NCBI GenBank assembly: GCA_037157565.1
Contig: JAZHRO010000062.1
Span: forward strand, 8,370,001 to 8,434,000
DNA length: 64,000 bases
Reading direction: 5' to 3'
From: Thalassia testudinum
Lineage: Eukaryota; Streptophyta; Magnoliopsida; Alismatales; Hydrocharitaceae
Each line of letters starts with the position of its first letter. The stretch's first letter is position 1. The position numbers were made by a program, and so were the translations under genes. Positions 32,301-44,791 of the stretch are shown one piece after another. Below the pieces are notes generated by a model. The model had not been told where the DNA came from. It saw only the letters and a list, made by a program, of their open reading frames with translations, and did not search any database.

Positions 32301-35300
32301 CTATTGGAGGTAAAATTTCTCTCCCTCCACTAAAATTTAAATTTGAATGTGAGAGATACATATAACTTCATGTGACACTCCTTTCTCTCAACTAAAAATG
32401 GTAATAATACTTTTAGAATCTAAAAAGATGATCTAACATTTTATATCCATATCCACATTGACTCTCCTAGTAGAATACCAACTCACCACCAACATACATG
32501 ACACTTCGTTTGGAATTTTTTTGCAATGAAAAAGAACTCTACACATTATAAAACAAAATTATAAATTAATGTGTATAATAATAATGTTAGAAACTTTTTT
32601 TCTTTTACAAGGAATAATAATGTTAGAATTTAGAAATTTTTTTTCTTTTACAAGGACTAATAATGTTAGAATTAAATGAGATGTTTATAATTTTTAAAAG
32701 AAACCTTCACATACAAAAACAAATTTAATCTTTTGTTGCATAATTCAATAGAGGCCTCCTACATTATATTCGTGGTTATTAGTTTTGTATTGTTTAGCAT
32801 ATAGATTACCTAAGCGTTACAAAAAGAGGTAAAAGAGATAGTATCATGGCTAAAGAAAGGGAAATGGGAGGAGATGATTATCAAAGGAGTAGATGTTGCC
32901 TTGTAAGGAAGCAAAAGGATCACACAAGAGAAAGGAGGAAGGATTTGTTTAGGGAGGTTGCCATTAGTAGGTTTGTTGATTAAGGTTAGGTGATTTCTTG
33001 AAAGGAATCAATACAAACCCGGGACTGAGAAAGAATAGACAAGCAAGCAAGTGACAAGTAAGCACCATACGTACAAGACGTACTGGAAAAGATGGCAGGT
33101 TTTTCTGTGCCTAAGGTGTGAACCTAAATGGGTTATAATGGATCTCTCTCACAATCTCAATGCTTAATAATCCACAAAATACATGTTAGAATTTACCAAC
33201 AAAACCATTGAAGACCTATTTATTAGACCAGTTATAGCCCGAGAGTCATAGACAGTTTAAGAATCCACATATCCTTTAAAATTTCACTAACCAACCTTGC
33301 CAGCTTATGTAAAAAGGTCAAATAGGTTCGATGGAAAAAAAATGGTCACAGGATGGACAAGAATGTAACCTAACCATGACTAGTTTTGCATGGATCGAAG
33401 CTGGTCCAGCTCTCCAAAAGGCCCACCTTCACATGTTTTGACATGTACAACCCCAAGCATGACACATAAGTTTGAGAAGGGGTAAGTGTTCCTCAACGAT
33501 GTAATTCTTGATAATTCCCCCTAGATAGATGCTGAATATGTACCCAAAAGAATGAATGCGATGAGTCCTTTTGCATCGGGTGAACTCAACTAATACTGAA
33601 ACTCAAACCAGAATACTTTGGAAAATTGCCGACACATGTTGAAGCAAAGTCGCCAATGGCTAATACACCCCTCAAGCGTACTGATACGGCATCACACCGG
33701 ACAACTCTCAGGATAATTGCATAGCTCTCGCAATCAATTCTATAACAATAATGCTAAGTTATTCACTCCTATAGAAGTTTTATCTTTCTCCATCCAATGA
33801 CTTGAGTTTCACCAGCCCAGCATCGACCCATCAATGCAAGCTCCTCCAAGCATATTCTATGCTTCATGCTTATGCCTGCATGGTACTTAACCATGCCGCG
33901 TTTAGATCAAACCGTTTTGACAGGTTTTTACCCTGCCCCCTTCCCAATTCTGGAAAAGGTAAGAAACAACATGGATGCAAAATAGAACAGAGTTCGTACC
34001 GGAAACCATTTTTCTTTCACAACATCTAGACTAGCCATTACAAAAAGCAGACGTGGCTACCACCCCAAAACAAAAGCCCGCACAGCTAACCAGTTGCGAG
34101 CAACTTGAACGAAGAAAAGGTTCGGACCCTAAAGTAGCCCACTACTATCTTTAACACGGGGCAAACTGCTAAAGAAGATACCTATATACCATATCTAATA
34201 TAATCTTCTGTTTCGATGAAAATACCATCAAGCCCATACCCATTTCCCTGAAGGTAATCCGTTCCCCTCAACGCTGACCTAACTTATTATTTGCTTAAAA
34301 ATTGAACTCACGTGTTCCCTATTACTCAATGGACTTGACGGATTTATTTCTTTAGAGCAGAGGAGATTTTAATCTCAGAAATGCCTTCCAATTTCGAATG
34401 CGCACATAATGGATGACTCTGAAGCCCAATAATTTTGGATAATAAGACCTGCAGCTACATAAAGCACCAGGCATCTTTGAAGCCTGCCTCCAGCACCCTG
34501 GCAAACTGCCGGATATCTTGAAGGGTCTCCAAATCAGAAACTGTAATCAACTACACTCCCAATCTTAAAGAACCTGCAGCCTGAGAAGGGCCCCTTTCAT
34601 ATGCACATCTTGCTGCCTGCAAGAAATACTGTGAAGAGACCATCGTTTCCCTTCCAAGCCATCCGAGTACTTTATTGGAAAGATGTCCAACTATTTAATT
34701 ATTCTGCTCCATGTTTTAGTCTAAAAAAGCTCCATGAAAACCTTGCCAGCATATTTGCATTCCTAACTCCTGTAAGAACAAATGACATAATGAATAACAA
34801 AAAAAGGCATGTTTTCTACAGAAGGATACAACATATAATGATTTCAGGCACAGCAGAAGAAAGCATTAAATCAAGGAACAATGGACAAGATATGCTGGAA
34901 AAATAACACCAAAAGCAAAAATCATTCCACAGGAAAAATACTGGCAAAAAATTCCTCGCAAAACAGGTGATAGCTTTTCTTGTCAAGGCATTAAGGCATT
35001 GATGTACAACTATGTGCCCTTCATCCGAAAGTCCAGATTAATGACACATGAAAGTTTTGGTGTGCCACCCTAGATAGTTGCTATTTTTGAAGTGGTGGTG
35101 AACATTTGGGAGCTCAAATAGGAATAAGTTGACACTTTCTCTTTGTTTAAAAAGATAGTAGGATGGCTACTCAAGGCTATACTACTAGTATTTTCAAACA
35201 AGACTACAACTGTCTCCAACAAATGGACGATTGTTGTGCCTTTAGGCAAATGCCCTCTATGTATGGCCAGGACCCATGTAAACAACCATGTTCCTCTTAC

Positions 35301-38172
35301 CTAAATATCCTCTTACCTAAATAAAACCTAAAACGACTTCCCTCTACATCCAAAAGCGAAGTTGCATCAGTCCTTGAGAAGAACATCCTCTTCTAAAGAT
35401 CTTCAAAAGGCAATAAAAGATGGAAACAAACCCAAGACATAGAAGTCTCAACCAAAACCCTCGCATAGTCACATAAAAATGAACAATATATTTCATCTTG
35501 ATTACTGCAAAAGCAAGACGGATACATATTTTTTCATGGAAAAGGCAGGTACCTTTTCGGAATCCACCAACCCCTTCAAACTTGGACAACAAGCCTCCAT
35601 CAAATTTTAAACAAAAATCCTCACTTTCAAAGGTGTCTTAGCAGCCCAACACAACTTAACATCTTTCAGGAATTCATCATTATAATTCACCTACCTGGAA
35701 ATCAAGCAAGGTAAGGCATCATCACAGTTCACCTACATCGAAATCCTGAGCCTTGCAAGGTAAGGTGTCCCTGAGTGAAAAAACCTCTATTTTCAAACAG
35801 CAAGGAGTCAAATCCTGAGCCTTGCAAGCACAACCTAGTAAATTCATCATGCCTTCTTGAAGGAACAACCATTCAACCTAAACATCCCAAAGATACATAA
35901 ACACTCTAAACTCTGAAAAATAGATGTCTTCTTGTGCTGCGTCAAAACCAGAAGTACCGAAAAAGAACATGCCAGAGGACCACAGGATCACCATGTAATA
36001 ATCCAGAAATTCAAGCCAGGCCAATTCCAACACAAGGAATGAACAAATGAAGACAGCAACGATGTGGAGGCATCACCTTTCAGCAAATTTTTCCCAAAGG
36101 CAGAAGCACCCCCAATATAATAATGGTGTGCCTCCCAACCAAGCATTTGTCCATATATAAATAAAAGAAACACTCACAGCTCATCAGGACACTCAATGAA
36201 AACATTCACATATCTTGCAAATACTTCTAAGGCTCCCCACCAAACGTGGATGACAAATGTCTCTTCCCAGGCTACCAAGTATCCTTTCCTCCCTGCATTG
36301 CCAGCCCCTTTAAAAGAAGCTGAAAGATGGGCATATAAAGCACCGATACTGCAGAGAATACAGGCTTGAAAGCACCAATATCCCCCTGTAAAGCAACAGA
36401 AGTTGTAAAAGAACCTGGAAGATAGACCAATAGAGAGTAGCAAAGATACGCAAGGCAAGGAAGTCCATAGCAAGTACAGACGAGAGGGCCAAGAGAGCAT
36501 CAATACCTAACTCGACAGAACCCAAATATGACTGGCAAGAGCACTGTTTAGCAACATTACTTCAATCCATCTTTGTGGGAGACCAACTTGATAAACAAGC
36601 TTCAAAGAAAACTCCATTTGACTGAATAATGCACCTTTGTCAAATACACCTTCCACAGAAATCCCTTCTCACGACCAGCAGAAAACATTCAACCACGCCA
36701 TGTCTCCCAAAATAAATGGTCCAAAACCACTTCAAAAAAATGATCAGACAGGGCATGATAGAATCACCCCTCCTCAACTGCCAGTCTCTTTGCCACAAGG
36801 TAAAGTACATATAATAAGGGCATCACCCTAAAATCCAATTTTACTGCAGAAGAACTCTTCGGAAGAATCCATGAAAAATATTTAGTTGGTTGAGACCACT
36901 ATTCCCCTTCCATGAAGTCCTTATGATCACCCCCATTAGCTGGTTGAGATCACTAATCCCTTGGATGAATTTCTTTCATCACTACCACCACATCCACACT
37001 ACATTCTAACTCATTGAAGGAGAGAACTAGGAATCCATCAAAGGCAGGAAAGGCTTACGCATTTAGACAAGCCATGGCCTCTACCTATGCTTTTTAGACG
37101 TAATATCGAAGAAATGTTGTTGCTTCTGAGACAGAGACCAGAAATGTTGTTGCTTCAGAGACAGACATCAGGTCCTGTCGCCCTTCCACCACTAAAAACC
37201 CTCATGACGCCTGGTAAAGAAGTCCCAAAACGAGCAGTTAAAGCCTGTGCAGTCTGATCCCCACCCCACATCACCTCATCAACCACCAGTAGTCGACAAG
37301 GTTCCTCCAAGCCTCCAACCACAATCACTAGGATATGCATGAAAGAAAATGGTAGTCTAGTTCCTTCACAAAAACTTTGGACCATTGTATCCAATGTATT
37401 TGTAAACAGAGTCACGTCTCAAGTCCAACCAAAAGAATATAACAAAATAACACTCAGACACATGTACAGTTGCAATTTGAGTTAAACTAACTTCCCACAA
37501 CCAACTATTAAAGGTTTCTAAATATGGCACTTCATGAACAAATCCTACGGAAACATCAAAGTGATCTACGCTACCATCTAATAAGCATATTTGCACTCTC
37601 AAAATCTCAAATAAATTAGCGAATGCACTATACATTAAGCAGTAGGTGGTGACTACATGAGAATAATAATTTAAGAGAATTGTCAAATACGAGAATTCAC
37701 ATACCATAGGCTCATTTTCAAGGAAACTATTGTCGCATGTCTCTCCAGTAAGCAATTTTACCTACAAGTCTAATTGATTCCATACTTGTACTTCAAAAAA
37801 AAAATTCAAAGATCAACTTCTAGTAATCTGAATCATGGCAATCCACTTATGGTCAATGATATTACATTATCTGTTGTCTTGAAATGAACCAAAAATAGAT
37901 ACACGGATCAACTAACTTGTCAAAATCAAACCACTATGCTTTCAGTCTCCCTGCAAGAACCTTTCACCCTGAGGTCAACCCCAGAAGGTCAACCAACACT
38001 TTTCTAAAAAAAAGTCAACACACGGTGTAATGTATGGGATATAGATGCCCACTGTGCATCAAAATCACTTGTCAGTAGATTTCAGGACTTACACTTATTA
38101 CCAAGAATTTCGCCATATCATCAGCTTCATCATTATCTGGTCCCAAAGATATTTATTTTTTTGGAGGGACCA
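32301..38172. other. No recognisable gene or complete element
   Basis: This is mostly AT-rich or unremarkable sequence. Visible details are a local tandem duplication at about 32585-32675 (CTTTTACAAGGANTAATAATG twice), a 30-bp duplication at about 37108-37165 (GAAATGTTGTTGCTTC twice) and a duplicated GGTTGAGA phrase near 36890-36960. Minus-strand frames at 35344-35592, 36174-36525 and 37155-37755 are long for this composition, but I can match none to a family and see no consistent splice structure. Confidence 0.45.
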
Positions 38173-38180
38173 CTTGCATC

Positions 38181-38622
38181 CAAGGTTCGAAATATCGATT
38201 TCAACGCCATACAGATAAAATTCAAAGTGTGAATGCCCATTTTTCGATGGCCATGCCGAGGGCATGGAAATGACAACTTGCCAGCAAAAAATCAAAAAAT
38301 TACTAAATAATGTAAAAATGCCAAAATTTCTCTCACTACATGCGTGTGTCAAAAAAAACCTCCCGCCAGACCAATTTTTGAATCCAGAACTCCCGCCTTA
38401 CCAGCATGCCACCAACATGCCTCTAAATCGACACTTCTATTTTGTGTGTGTGTGTGTGTGTATGTGTCAAAAAAACTTCCTGCCAGACCAATTTTTGAAT
38501 CTAGAACTCCCACCTTACCGGCATGCCGCCAACATGCCTGTAAATCAACACTTCTATTGTGTCAGCACGGCTCCCTCGCCGAAATACCTATGCCGGCATG
38601 CCGTCGGCATTTAAATCACTGG
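38181..38622. mobile_element. hAT-like non-autonomous element with internal duplication
   Basis: It is flanked by TTGCATC at 38174-38180 and 38623-38629 (7 of an expected 8 bp). It starts CAAGGTTCGAAAT and its other end complements to CCAGTGATTTAAATGCC. The inside holds two tandem copies of a block of about 115 bp (TGCCAGACCAATTTTTGAAT) on both sides of a GT microsatellite at about 38443-38461. The open frames here (38264-38718) translate the duplicated block twice and are not genes. Confidence 0.6.
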
Positions 38623-38629
38623 TTGCATC

Positions 38630-39492
38630 TACCATGCAGCAAAATCAAGCCTTTGAGACATTACATTGGTAGGCTAATGTTGTATCATGGCCATCAGAAA
38701 ACTATGATCACCGCATGAAGCCTCAAAAAGACCATCCCAAATCAACTGTAATAATTTGACAAAGCCTTCACCAACATGCCACAAATGTAGTGCTTAACTG
38801 ACCATAATGTTCATACAGTCTATCAATTTGAAGAAGTTTCCTCCAGAAGATAGATTTGAACCAAGAAAAAAGAAAATGAAACCCTAACACCCTAGAAAAC
38901 CAAAATATCCTCTCTGCTATCCTGTTTCTACAAGGCACACACACACATGAGAGAGAGAACACGTTTCAGAAACATGCCATCACCATTCACAAGGTGACCA
39001 CCTCCAACTCATTACTTACTTTTCTGAAAAGGGCATCAAAAACACCAACTTGGCCCTAGGCCCAATAATGTTTAAGGAACTACCGTGATCTTTGGTCACT
39101 TGGATCTACTTGTGCACCTTTGATATTTCCTACCAGACCATTGTGAACAACGTTCAGTTCAGAGGCTGGTTCTCCCTAAGAACCGAATTTTTCAGTTCAG
39201 TTCAGAGGCTGGTTACAACAGGTTCAGTTCAAGGTGAAATGGATTGAAAGGGCTTTAGTTGAAATCAAACAAGGGCAGGGTGGGAAGTGGAAACTCACAA
39301 GGGTTGGCATCAATAAGTGGGTAGACTGTAGGGTAATAGATGTTAATGGGTAAATATTGGGTGAAGGGGCTACAAGTGGACTTGCTGAACATCTGGGTAT
39401 TTTTTTGAACTAGGAGGGGGCAATTCTGAAATAGAAACAGATAGAAACAAACATGAGTATGTGAGGGAAAAAATATAATATAATATGCATAT
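38630..39492. other. No gene; partial repeat near 39140-39240
   Basis: Near 39140-39240 there are several copies of CAGTTCAGAGGCTGGTT. Similar AACCGGT/CAATTCA sequence resumes after the copia element at 41663-41830, so the copia element probably interrupted an older repeat. Confidence 0.4.
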
Positions 39493-39937
39493 TGTTGGGA
39501 ATAAGATGGGATATGTGGCAGTGCTACGTGGCAAGCAATTAAAGGCCCTAAGGAACCGGCGGTTTGATAGTCCAAAGGACCAAATTTGAGTCTTTACTTA
39601 ACAATATAGCTATTTTTAGCAAATAGGTTTTAGAAAATAATGTTTAGGATTTATTTGCTTGTTTAGAAATAAAGATCTTTCCTTAAATAATACGATCTTT
39701 TGTTTGTTGGGATATGCTCTCTATATAAAGAGTCTTCCCTTATATTTCATTTTGAGCAATAACAATGTTTTCAACTCAAGGCTCCTCTCCTCTCTTTCTT
39801 CTCTCAACCACTAGCCACCCAGCCAGCCAATTGGGGCTCCTCCATGCCTCCTGTCGACACGTGTGGATAGTTCACATGTGGACTATTTTCCCAAGCCAAG
39901 TAGAGCCTCCACGTTCCACGTTTTGTCAATCTTGACA
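39493..39937 (+). repeat. 5' LTR of the copia element
   Basis: It starts TGTTGGGAATAAGATGGG and ends CAATCTTGACA. A TATATAAAGAGTC promoter element lies at about 39722. It is shorter than the 3' LTR, lacking a duplicated GCCACGTGGTAGTGCC phrase and the GTCGACCGTTAGGC stretch. Confidence 0.85.
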
Positions 39938-39952
39938 TGTATCAAAGCCACC
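39938..39952 (+). promoter_or_regulatory. tRNA-Met primer binding site
   Basis: TGTATCAAAGCCA directly after the LTR corresponds to the usual TGGTATCAGAGC of copia elements, with two changes. Confidence 0.6.
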
Positions 39953-40061
39953 GATCTAAGCTCTCTTGTGTGTGTGGGTATTTGACCGCACGTTGGTGGT
40001 CCTCGCATTTAGGAAGTCCTCAACAATCTGGCGCCTTACGCAAAGAAAGAAAACTAGAAAA

Positions 40062-41090
40062 TATGGTGGAATCAGCTACGATAGTCGAAGACACCACACT
40101 TGGTCGAGAAGAAACCAAGGTGGTTATCTCCGAGACAACTATCAAGCTTAGCGACGCTTCCAACTATGTCTTGTGGGCTTGTATCTTCAAGATATTTGTT
40201 GGAGGTAGGAGAAAATGAGCATTCTCCTTGAGAAGCCACCATAATTGAAGGATGACAAGAAAAAGAAATTAGAGAAGAAAAATTACGTCGTCATGAACTA
40301 GCTCATGAACTTAATGGGTCCATCCATAGCCTCAAATATGCTATACAAAAAGAGCGCATATGAGATTTGGATGGCCTCAAGAAGAGGTATGCCCGAACCT
40401 CAAACAACGCCCGTATTACTGAACTCTACACGCATCTGGACAACCAGTCAAGGAGATCTCTCCTTGACCAAATATTACGAGATGATGGAGGTGTTATTTG
40501 AGGAGCTGGAGATCTACGAGCTACTATGTTATGACAAGCAGGAGAAGACAGGCGGTCTGACAGTCCGCCAAGTTTTTATTAGGATTGCATTCTCGTTATC
40601 AAGTAGCCCGAGATCAAATCCTTCCTTTAGAAGGGAACATGGATCATGAGACCATCTTTTGTCATCTCCTCAAAATGGAAATTCCCAAGGATGAAGACAC
40701 GCCAAGAGGCGAGAGAGCTCTACACTTACTATTCCAGAAGCAGGTGTAGGGCAAAGATGAGGACGTAGACATGGGCCTGGCCACGTCTACCCGAAGTGCT
40801 AATACTGTGGACGCAACAATCATCCACAAGACAAAGTGTTGGGAGAAGTTTGGGAGACTACCATGTGGGGCTACAAGCACCTCACGCATGAACTCTAACT
40901 CATGAAAACCTCGAGAAGCTACGCATTCTACTGTGAGAAGACAAGTCAACGACGACCGTCGCGACGACTACTCAGGTTGCTACAGAAGCAACGATTCCGA
41001 AAGTCGCAAGAGAATTCGCCATTGACTTACCAAAATAGAAGACCGAGAGATTGGCTCTCGAAGAATGAATGATGGGGCGTCTAGCCTCAC
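40062..41090 (+). pseudogene. Copia gag remnant with zinc knuckle
   Basis: It begins MVESATIVEDTTLGREETK, then IKLSDASNYVLWACIFKIFV (the SNYxLWxxxFKxFV entry of Ty1/copia Gag). After frameshifts come YARTSNNARITELYTHLDNQ-like and LDQILRDD segments of the UBN2/retrotrans_gag domain. Near 40794-40840 a CCHC zinc knuckle survives (C-stop-YCGRNNHPQDK-C), with a stop codon at its second position and a one-base frameshift before the last cysteine. At least four breaks make it non-functional. Confidence 0.75.
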
Positions 41091-41140
41091 AAAGTGGAAG
41101 ACCAAGTCGTCGGCCTCGCGGCCTTCAACTTGAGGGGGAG

Positions 41141-41662
41141 TGTTGGGAATAAGATGGGCTACGTGGTGGTGCCACATGGCAGCCATCCAAGCCACGTGGT
41201 AGTGCCATGTGGCAAGCAATCAAGGGCCCTAAGGGGCCGGCGGTTTTGTGGTCCAAGGGATTAAATTTGAGTCTTTACTTAATTGATAAGTTTGCTATTT
41301 TTAGCAAATAGATTTTAGGAAACAATGTTTAGGATTTATTTTCTTATTTAGAGATAAGATCTTTCTTTAAGTGATAAGATCTTTTGTTTCCAAATGTTGG
41401 GATATGTCCTCTGTATATAAAGAGTCTTCCCTTATATTTCATTTTGAGCAATAACAATATTTCCAACTCAAGGCTCCTCTCCTCTCTCTCTTCTCTCAAC
41501 CACCAGCCACGACCTTGGTCGACCGTTAGGCACCACCGGCCACCCAGCCAACCGGTTAGGGCTCCTCCACGCCTCCTATCCACATGCGTGGATGGTCCAC
41601 ACGTGGACTACTTTCCCATGTCAAGTAGAGCCTCCATGCTCCACATTTTGTCAATCTTTACA
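41141..41662 (+). repeat. 3' LTR of the copia element
   Basis: It starts TGTTGGGAATAAGATGGG immediately after the purine tract TGAGGGGGAG and ends CAATCTTTACA. TATATAAAGAGTC lies at about 41415. It is 77 bp longer than the 5' LTR through a small internal duplication and an extra segment. Confidence 0.85.
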
Positions 41663-42221
41663 CAAACTAGTTCGATTCAATTCAAAATGGTTCTTTGAAC
41701 TATAACCGGTAATTGAACTGAAAAACCACTCCGATTAATTTCTAAAATCGAATATCGAATTGAAACTTCTAAAAAAACAAGTTTTTCTCATTGGTTTGTT
41801 TTTCAAGTTTTTTTGGCCAAACCTAACAACTAGCTTTGGAGGTGGCTGCTTCAGCATATATGTCGCATGACACCACGACTCTACTTCCTTCCTTCCAAAA
41901 CATGTCAACCAAGGCTCTAATAAGGTGATGACTTGATTACAGGGTTTTTTTCAGAATTGTCTTTTTATAGATTCATAACTTTTTGCTATCTCAGTTTTGT
42001 TGGGAGAGAAGGTGGCAGCATTTAGTTAGTCATCTGACTAGGTTAGTATAATCACAAATAGTCTAGAAGTCGTACACACAAAACTAGTCACCACCTATAT
42101 TTGGCCTAAATGCCTAGACAAATTGAAATACAGGTACTTCACAATTCAGAACTTTCACTAGATGAAAGCAACCGAGTTTGGCAAGGTAAGGGGACTTGTT
42201 GCATGGAACTCTTACACAAGT

Positions 42222-42294
42222 TCCTGAAAAGTACTGGGTGATCATCAACCAGATAATCACCCTTCCTCCTTTCAAAAAAAAAGTCTTGAAAAGT
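42222..42294 (+). mobile_element. 51-bp hairpin-plus-A-tail insertion
   Basis: TCCTGAAAAGT (42222-42232) and TCTTGAAAAGT (42284-42294) flank 51 bp. The insert has a 7-bp stem (GGGTGAT 42236-42242 with ATCACCC 42256-42262), then CTTCCTCCTTTC and nine A. It matches the insertion at 59894-59944 in length, layout and tail. Confidence 0.6.
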
Positions 42295-42689
42295 CATGCA
42301 ATAATCTTAAGAATTATCCAAGGGGATTTCTGAGCAGCTGAATATAGGTTCTCTTCCAATTGTCCCCAAGAAGAAGCCTTCCTCATGGACTTTGGGTGCA
42401 GTGCATTTTGTAGAAAATAACCATCACGAGCATCTACACTTCTATGTTTTTCTTCTACACAATAAAGGAAAACTAATCGGTGTACAAGCCCCGGACATTT
42501 CTACATTTTCTTCTACTAGAGAACAAACGACAAATAGTTTTCATAATATATAGTGGGAAATAATAATAGATCCACACACAAAATTCCTATACTCATTTAC
42601 ATCGACAAAACAAAACCCCTTGGGCATAGATGCCAAACTGCCAACATTTTCTCACTGGCTAATTGGCAACATGTATGGCAACCATATTA

Positions 42690-43160
42690 TCATAAATCAT
42701 AACATGTTTGGGGAGAATAAATAGCAAGATCAGCCAAGAAATCATTCACAAAGCACCTCATTGGCTCCAATGCCACTACCCTATATTTGGCTCTAGCACT
42801 ACATCTTTGCACAAATGATCTGCTTTTCCAAATGAAAAGATTATCCCCAAGGTAGAAGCAACAGGTTGTAATAGATCTATCATCGACTAAACCAACCAAA
42901 TCAACATCAGCATATCTTTCAATTCTAAAATCCTCCCTCTTTGGTAAAAAGAAACCCTTGCCCTAGATTCTTCTTTAGGCGGATATAGACAACATCAAGA
43001 TGAACCCCTCTAGCAACATGCATAAATTGACCTGCAACGTTCAATGCATAACTGTACCCCTGTCAAAGCAAAAAACAAATCAACTTTCCCATGGACTTCT
43101 AATATCCAGTCTTTTAACTCATCATCAAGGTGTTTCCATCTTCTAGAATAGGTTGATAGG
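42690..43160 (-). pseudogene. Copia reverse transcriptase / RNase H remnant
   Basis: Minus-strand segments read VAGQFMHVARGVHLDVVYIR, then GFLFTKEG, then (after a frameshift) YADVDLVGLVDDRS, CCFYLGDNLFIWKS and SARAKYRVVALE. These correspond to copia polyprotein VxxxFMxxPRxxHxxAVxRIL, GLLF, YxDADWAGxxDDRxST, GYCxxLGxNLxSWxSKKQ and SSAEAEYRAMA. The RNase H catalytic motif is altered (YADVD). Frameshifts and missing upstream domains make it a fossil. No LTRs were found close by. Confidence 0.75.
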
Positions 43161-43553
43161 TTGCTTCAGTGAGAGAAGCAAAAACCAACATTCTGATTTC
43201 TGGACCCTTGAATCAAGTGCAGAACATACTTCAATTAGCACGAGAAGAGAAATTGTATCCAGCAGTTTCATACAAAGGAAATATTTTCTTTCAAAAGGAT
43301 CAAACAAAGGAAATATTTCAATTTTCTGAGGCATTAAAGTTCAATTTCCTCATCAACTTTGCCCTTAAAGTGGCCAAGTTCATGTTTATCATTGCTAGGG
43401 ATAACACCCCATCATCATATCAAATAATAAAGCAATCCTCTCTCTGACCCATTCTACAGAAAGTGCATGAGCACCATTACACTAAGAATATCCATGGTTG
43501 TCAAAATGAAAATCACTCAAAACCACCATGGGGGCATTGCTTCTAACACATGC

Positions 43554-44227
43554 CAAGGTTCAGGAAGTCAACCGCCTAGGCCGAGTAGGTGCCCACATAG
43601 GCGTCAGCTAACCCCTTCCCAAACCGAGTAGAGCCATGCAGTCATGTAATTGGGTCTAGCCAAGTAGGCAAGCCGAGTAGGCATTTACTCGACCACATAC
43701 TCACCCGATGTTGAGATAAAGCCACCCTATTTGAGTCTTTAAGAGATTTTTCTTTTTATCCTTTTAGGTATTGTTTGACATGATATCCTAATTTTAGGTT
43801 TTTAATCTAGATTTCCCTTTAAATTCATGATAATATGTTTTAATTTAAGTTGATTTGAAGTTTTTGACTTAATTTTCATTTTAGATTCTTAATTTAGATC
43901 TATTATTTATGTTCACTAATAATAAACATGAGCATTTAGATTTTAATCTTTACATTTTCTTTTTTTCAAGATGTCTAATCTTTTACATTCGAAGTTGTAT
44001 AGTAATTAAAAAGTAGGAGTATTAACTATGTTATTTTTATCATACTACTTGAGGTAGTTGTATAGTTATAACATTACATATAACATAAATTTTGATAAAC
44101 TTAATTTTTTTTTCTAAATAAAAAAATGCAAACCCGCATACTCGTCTACATACTCCGCAGCATATCACATACTCTTCATGCAATGACCCAACTAACCACA
44201 TACCGCATACCGACTTCCTGAATCATG
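43554..44227. mobile_element. hAT-like non-autonomous element (674 bp)
   Basis: A perfect 8-bp target duplication ACACATGC (43546-43553 and 44228-44235) flanks terminal inverted repeats CAAGGTTCAGGAAGTC and (complemented) CATGATTCAGGAAGTC. Eight-base duplications and CA-starting inverted repeats are hAT features. Near both ends are repeated CCGAGTAGGC / CCGCATAC-type motifs. No coding sequence. Confidence 0.82.
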
Positions 44228-44791
44228 ACACATGCAATAATTTCTTTACTTTTCAACATTTTCCTTGCTCATAACCAAGTGGGCATTCAAATGCCCTCTT
44301 TCAGACACCCATATAGGAAGGCTGATGAATGATTTAGTAGTTGCTTAATTGGATATTGTGGAAATCCAATTACATGTTTAATCCCACATAGTGGAAGTGG
44401 AAAAGAGAGAGGTGTGTAGTGGCCTATATAAAGGCCTTTGTAACCCCATTTGTCTTTGAAAAGAAATATTAAAAGAGCACACCCATAGGAACGCTTCTAT
44501 GATTTTATCCCATTTTCTCATGAGAGGGGTTTCCATGTAAACGCTCACATTTTATGTAATGCTCTTGATATTGTATTTATTTTATTCTCTCATTTTCTAT
44601 CAGAGCAAGTCGATTCTTGGGATATCATCTTTTCTTATTTTGGGATTTTATCATTTGTTCACTTTGTGAATAGCTGAGGTTCTTGTTAGAAATAGTAGTT
44701 GCTAATTCCACTTTTAGTCATGGAAATTTGTAGGATCATCGAGGGAACCATGAAGGATCTGGTATCCACTTGAATCCTTTTATCCAAGGCA

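Larger units (their letters stand above)
39493..41662 (+). mobile_element. Copia LTR retrotransposon reduced to LTRs and gag
   Basis: Related LTRs lie at 39493-39937 and 41141-41662. A tRNA-Met-type primer site follows the first, and a polypurine tract (GAGGGGGAG) directly precedes the second. The 1.2-kb interior encodes only gag remnants. No protease, integrase or reverse transcriptase sequence is present, so the element lost pol or is a TRIM-like deletion derivative. I could not find a target duplication (CATAT on the left, CAAAC on the right). Confidence 0.85.

Noticed and set aside
33802..34029. Short plus-strand frame with Cys and His residues
   Set aside because: No motif spacing of a known zinc finger and no supporting start or splice context.
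37981..38023. Another A-tailed micro-insertion near 38.0 kb (insert TTTTCTAAAAAAAA)
   Set aside because: The possible duplication (GTCAACCAACAC versus GTCAACACAC) is imperfect and includes a 2-bp gap, so the evidence is too weak.
38264..38718. Two overlapping frames with a repeated peptide
   Set aside because: The repeated peptide reflects the duplicated DNA block inside a hAT-like element. It appears in two frames at once, so no coding constraint.
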